NCBI GenBank assembly: GCA_013817115.1
Contig: JACDDG010000113.1
Coordinates: 1 to 7,254 of the forward strand
Direction: 5' to 3'
Source of the DNA: Parachlamydiaceae bacterium
GTDB lineage: Bacteria; Chlamydiota; Chlamydiia; Chlamydiales; Parachlamydiaceae
DNA length: 7,254 bases
The translations under genes were made by a program, and so were the position numbers. Of this stretch, positions 7,129 through 7,254 are shown in pieces. How positions within the stretch are numbered: the stretch's first letter is position 1; each line of letters starts with the position of its first letter. The notes beneath the pieces were generated by a model that did not search any database, had not been told where the DNA came from, and worked only from the letters and a program-made list of their open reading frames with translations.

Positions 7129-7251
7129 ATGTGGATCATAGAGAGTTCACAGGAAGCAAGCGTTATATATCGAAGTGCGTTCAAATGTTGGTTTTTGGCA
7201 AAGAGAAAGCTCCCGCGATTAAGCGATAATGGGTCGTTTTTGATCGCTTAA
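7129..7251 (+). pseudogene. Possible decayed transposase integrase-core fragment
   Basis: A plus-strand frame from ATG at 7129 runs 40 codons to TAA at 7249. Its end reads KLPRLSDNGSFLIA, resembling the segment around the second catalytic Asp in integrase-core transposases of the IS3 type (commonly PRLLSDNGS followed by an aromatic residue). The TAA could be a decayed CAA. The preceding residues do not clearly match the fold, no ribosome binding site is seen, and the window ends here, so this rests on one short motif. Confidence 0.2.
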
Positions 7252-7252
7252 T
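7218..7252. repeat. 10-bp inverted repeat at the right edge
   Basis: ATTAAGCGAT (7218-7227) and ATCGCTTAAT (7243-7252) are perfect reverse complements around a 15-base loop that contains a run of five T. It could be a hairpin terminator for a gene outside the window, a protein binding site, or chance. There is no T-run directly after the plus-strand arm within the window. Confidence 0.55.
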
Positions 7253-7254
7253 TC

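Larger units (their letters stand above)
6941..7254. other. AT-rich intergenic region upstream of the lysine-rich gene
   Basis: No confident gene. It should include the minus-strand promoter of the 388-residue gene. TAATAAT near 7034-7040 (minus) is a possible -10, but no well-spaced -35 accompanies it. A weak plus-strand hairpin (AACAG at 7048-7052 with CTGTT at 7066-7070, then a T-run) has no gene to terminate. The last 130 bases contain a short plus-strand open frame and an inverted repeat, listed separately. Confidence 0.5.

Overview
The window holds a complete heat-shock operon, hrcA-grpE-dnaK, on the minus strand. An unrecognised gene lies on each side, also on the minus strand, and the two outer edges are AT-rich and carry repeats. 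The gene order (hrcA first, grpE second, dnaK last, no dnaJ after dnaK), a HrcA of about 391 residues with a long C-terminal tail, and a CIRCE operator point to the phylum Chlamydiota. The two lysine-rich flanking genes, which have paired hydrophobic segments like chlamydial membrane or secreted proteins, suggest an amoeba-associated lineage (Parachlamydia or Protochlamydia type) rather than Chlamydia itself. That placement is inference from sequence character, not from a search.

Layout from left to right. Bases 1-229 are non-coding and hold four copies of the core CGGCATAAT, two of them forming a 14-bp inverted pair. Bases 230-1324 (minus) encode a 364-residue protein with two hydrophobic stretches, a long coiled coil and an 18-residue tandem repeat. 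Bases 1325-1660 are AT-rich spacer. A strong intrinsic terminator at 1661-1699 ends the dnaK transcript. dnaK (1742-3742), grpE (3772-4353) and hrcA (4355-5530) follow, read right to left. A promoter (TTGCTT-17-TATACT) and a CIRCE operator (5602-5628) sit just upstream of hrcA. A possible tiny plus-strand gene (5680-5781) with a strong ribosome binding site lies beyond the CIRCE. Bases 5774-6940 (minus) encode a 388-residue lysine-rich protein with a hydrophobic hairpin near its C-terminus. The last 300 bases hold no confident gene but contain an inverted repeat and a short stretch resembling a transposase integrase core.

How the genes work together: HrcA represses its own operon by binding CIRCE, GrpE is the nucleotide exchange factor for DnaK, and DnaK is the Hsp70 chaperone. 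The operon is self-regulated and intact. The most unusual points are a histidine-rich insert in the DnaK tail, the CGGCATAAT repeat cluster, the candidate micro-ORF divergent from the CIRCE, and the two orphan proteins flanking the operon. I saw no clear evidence of a wholly new multi-gene system.
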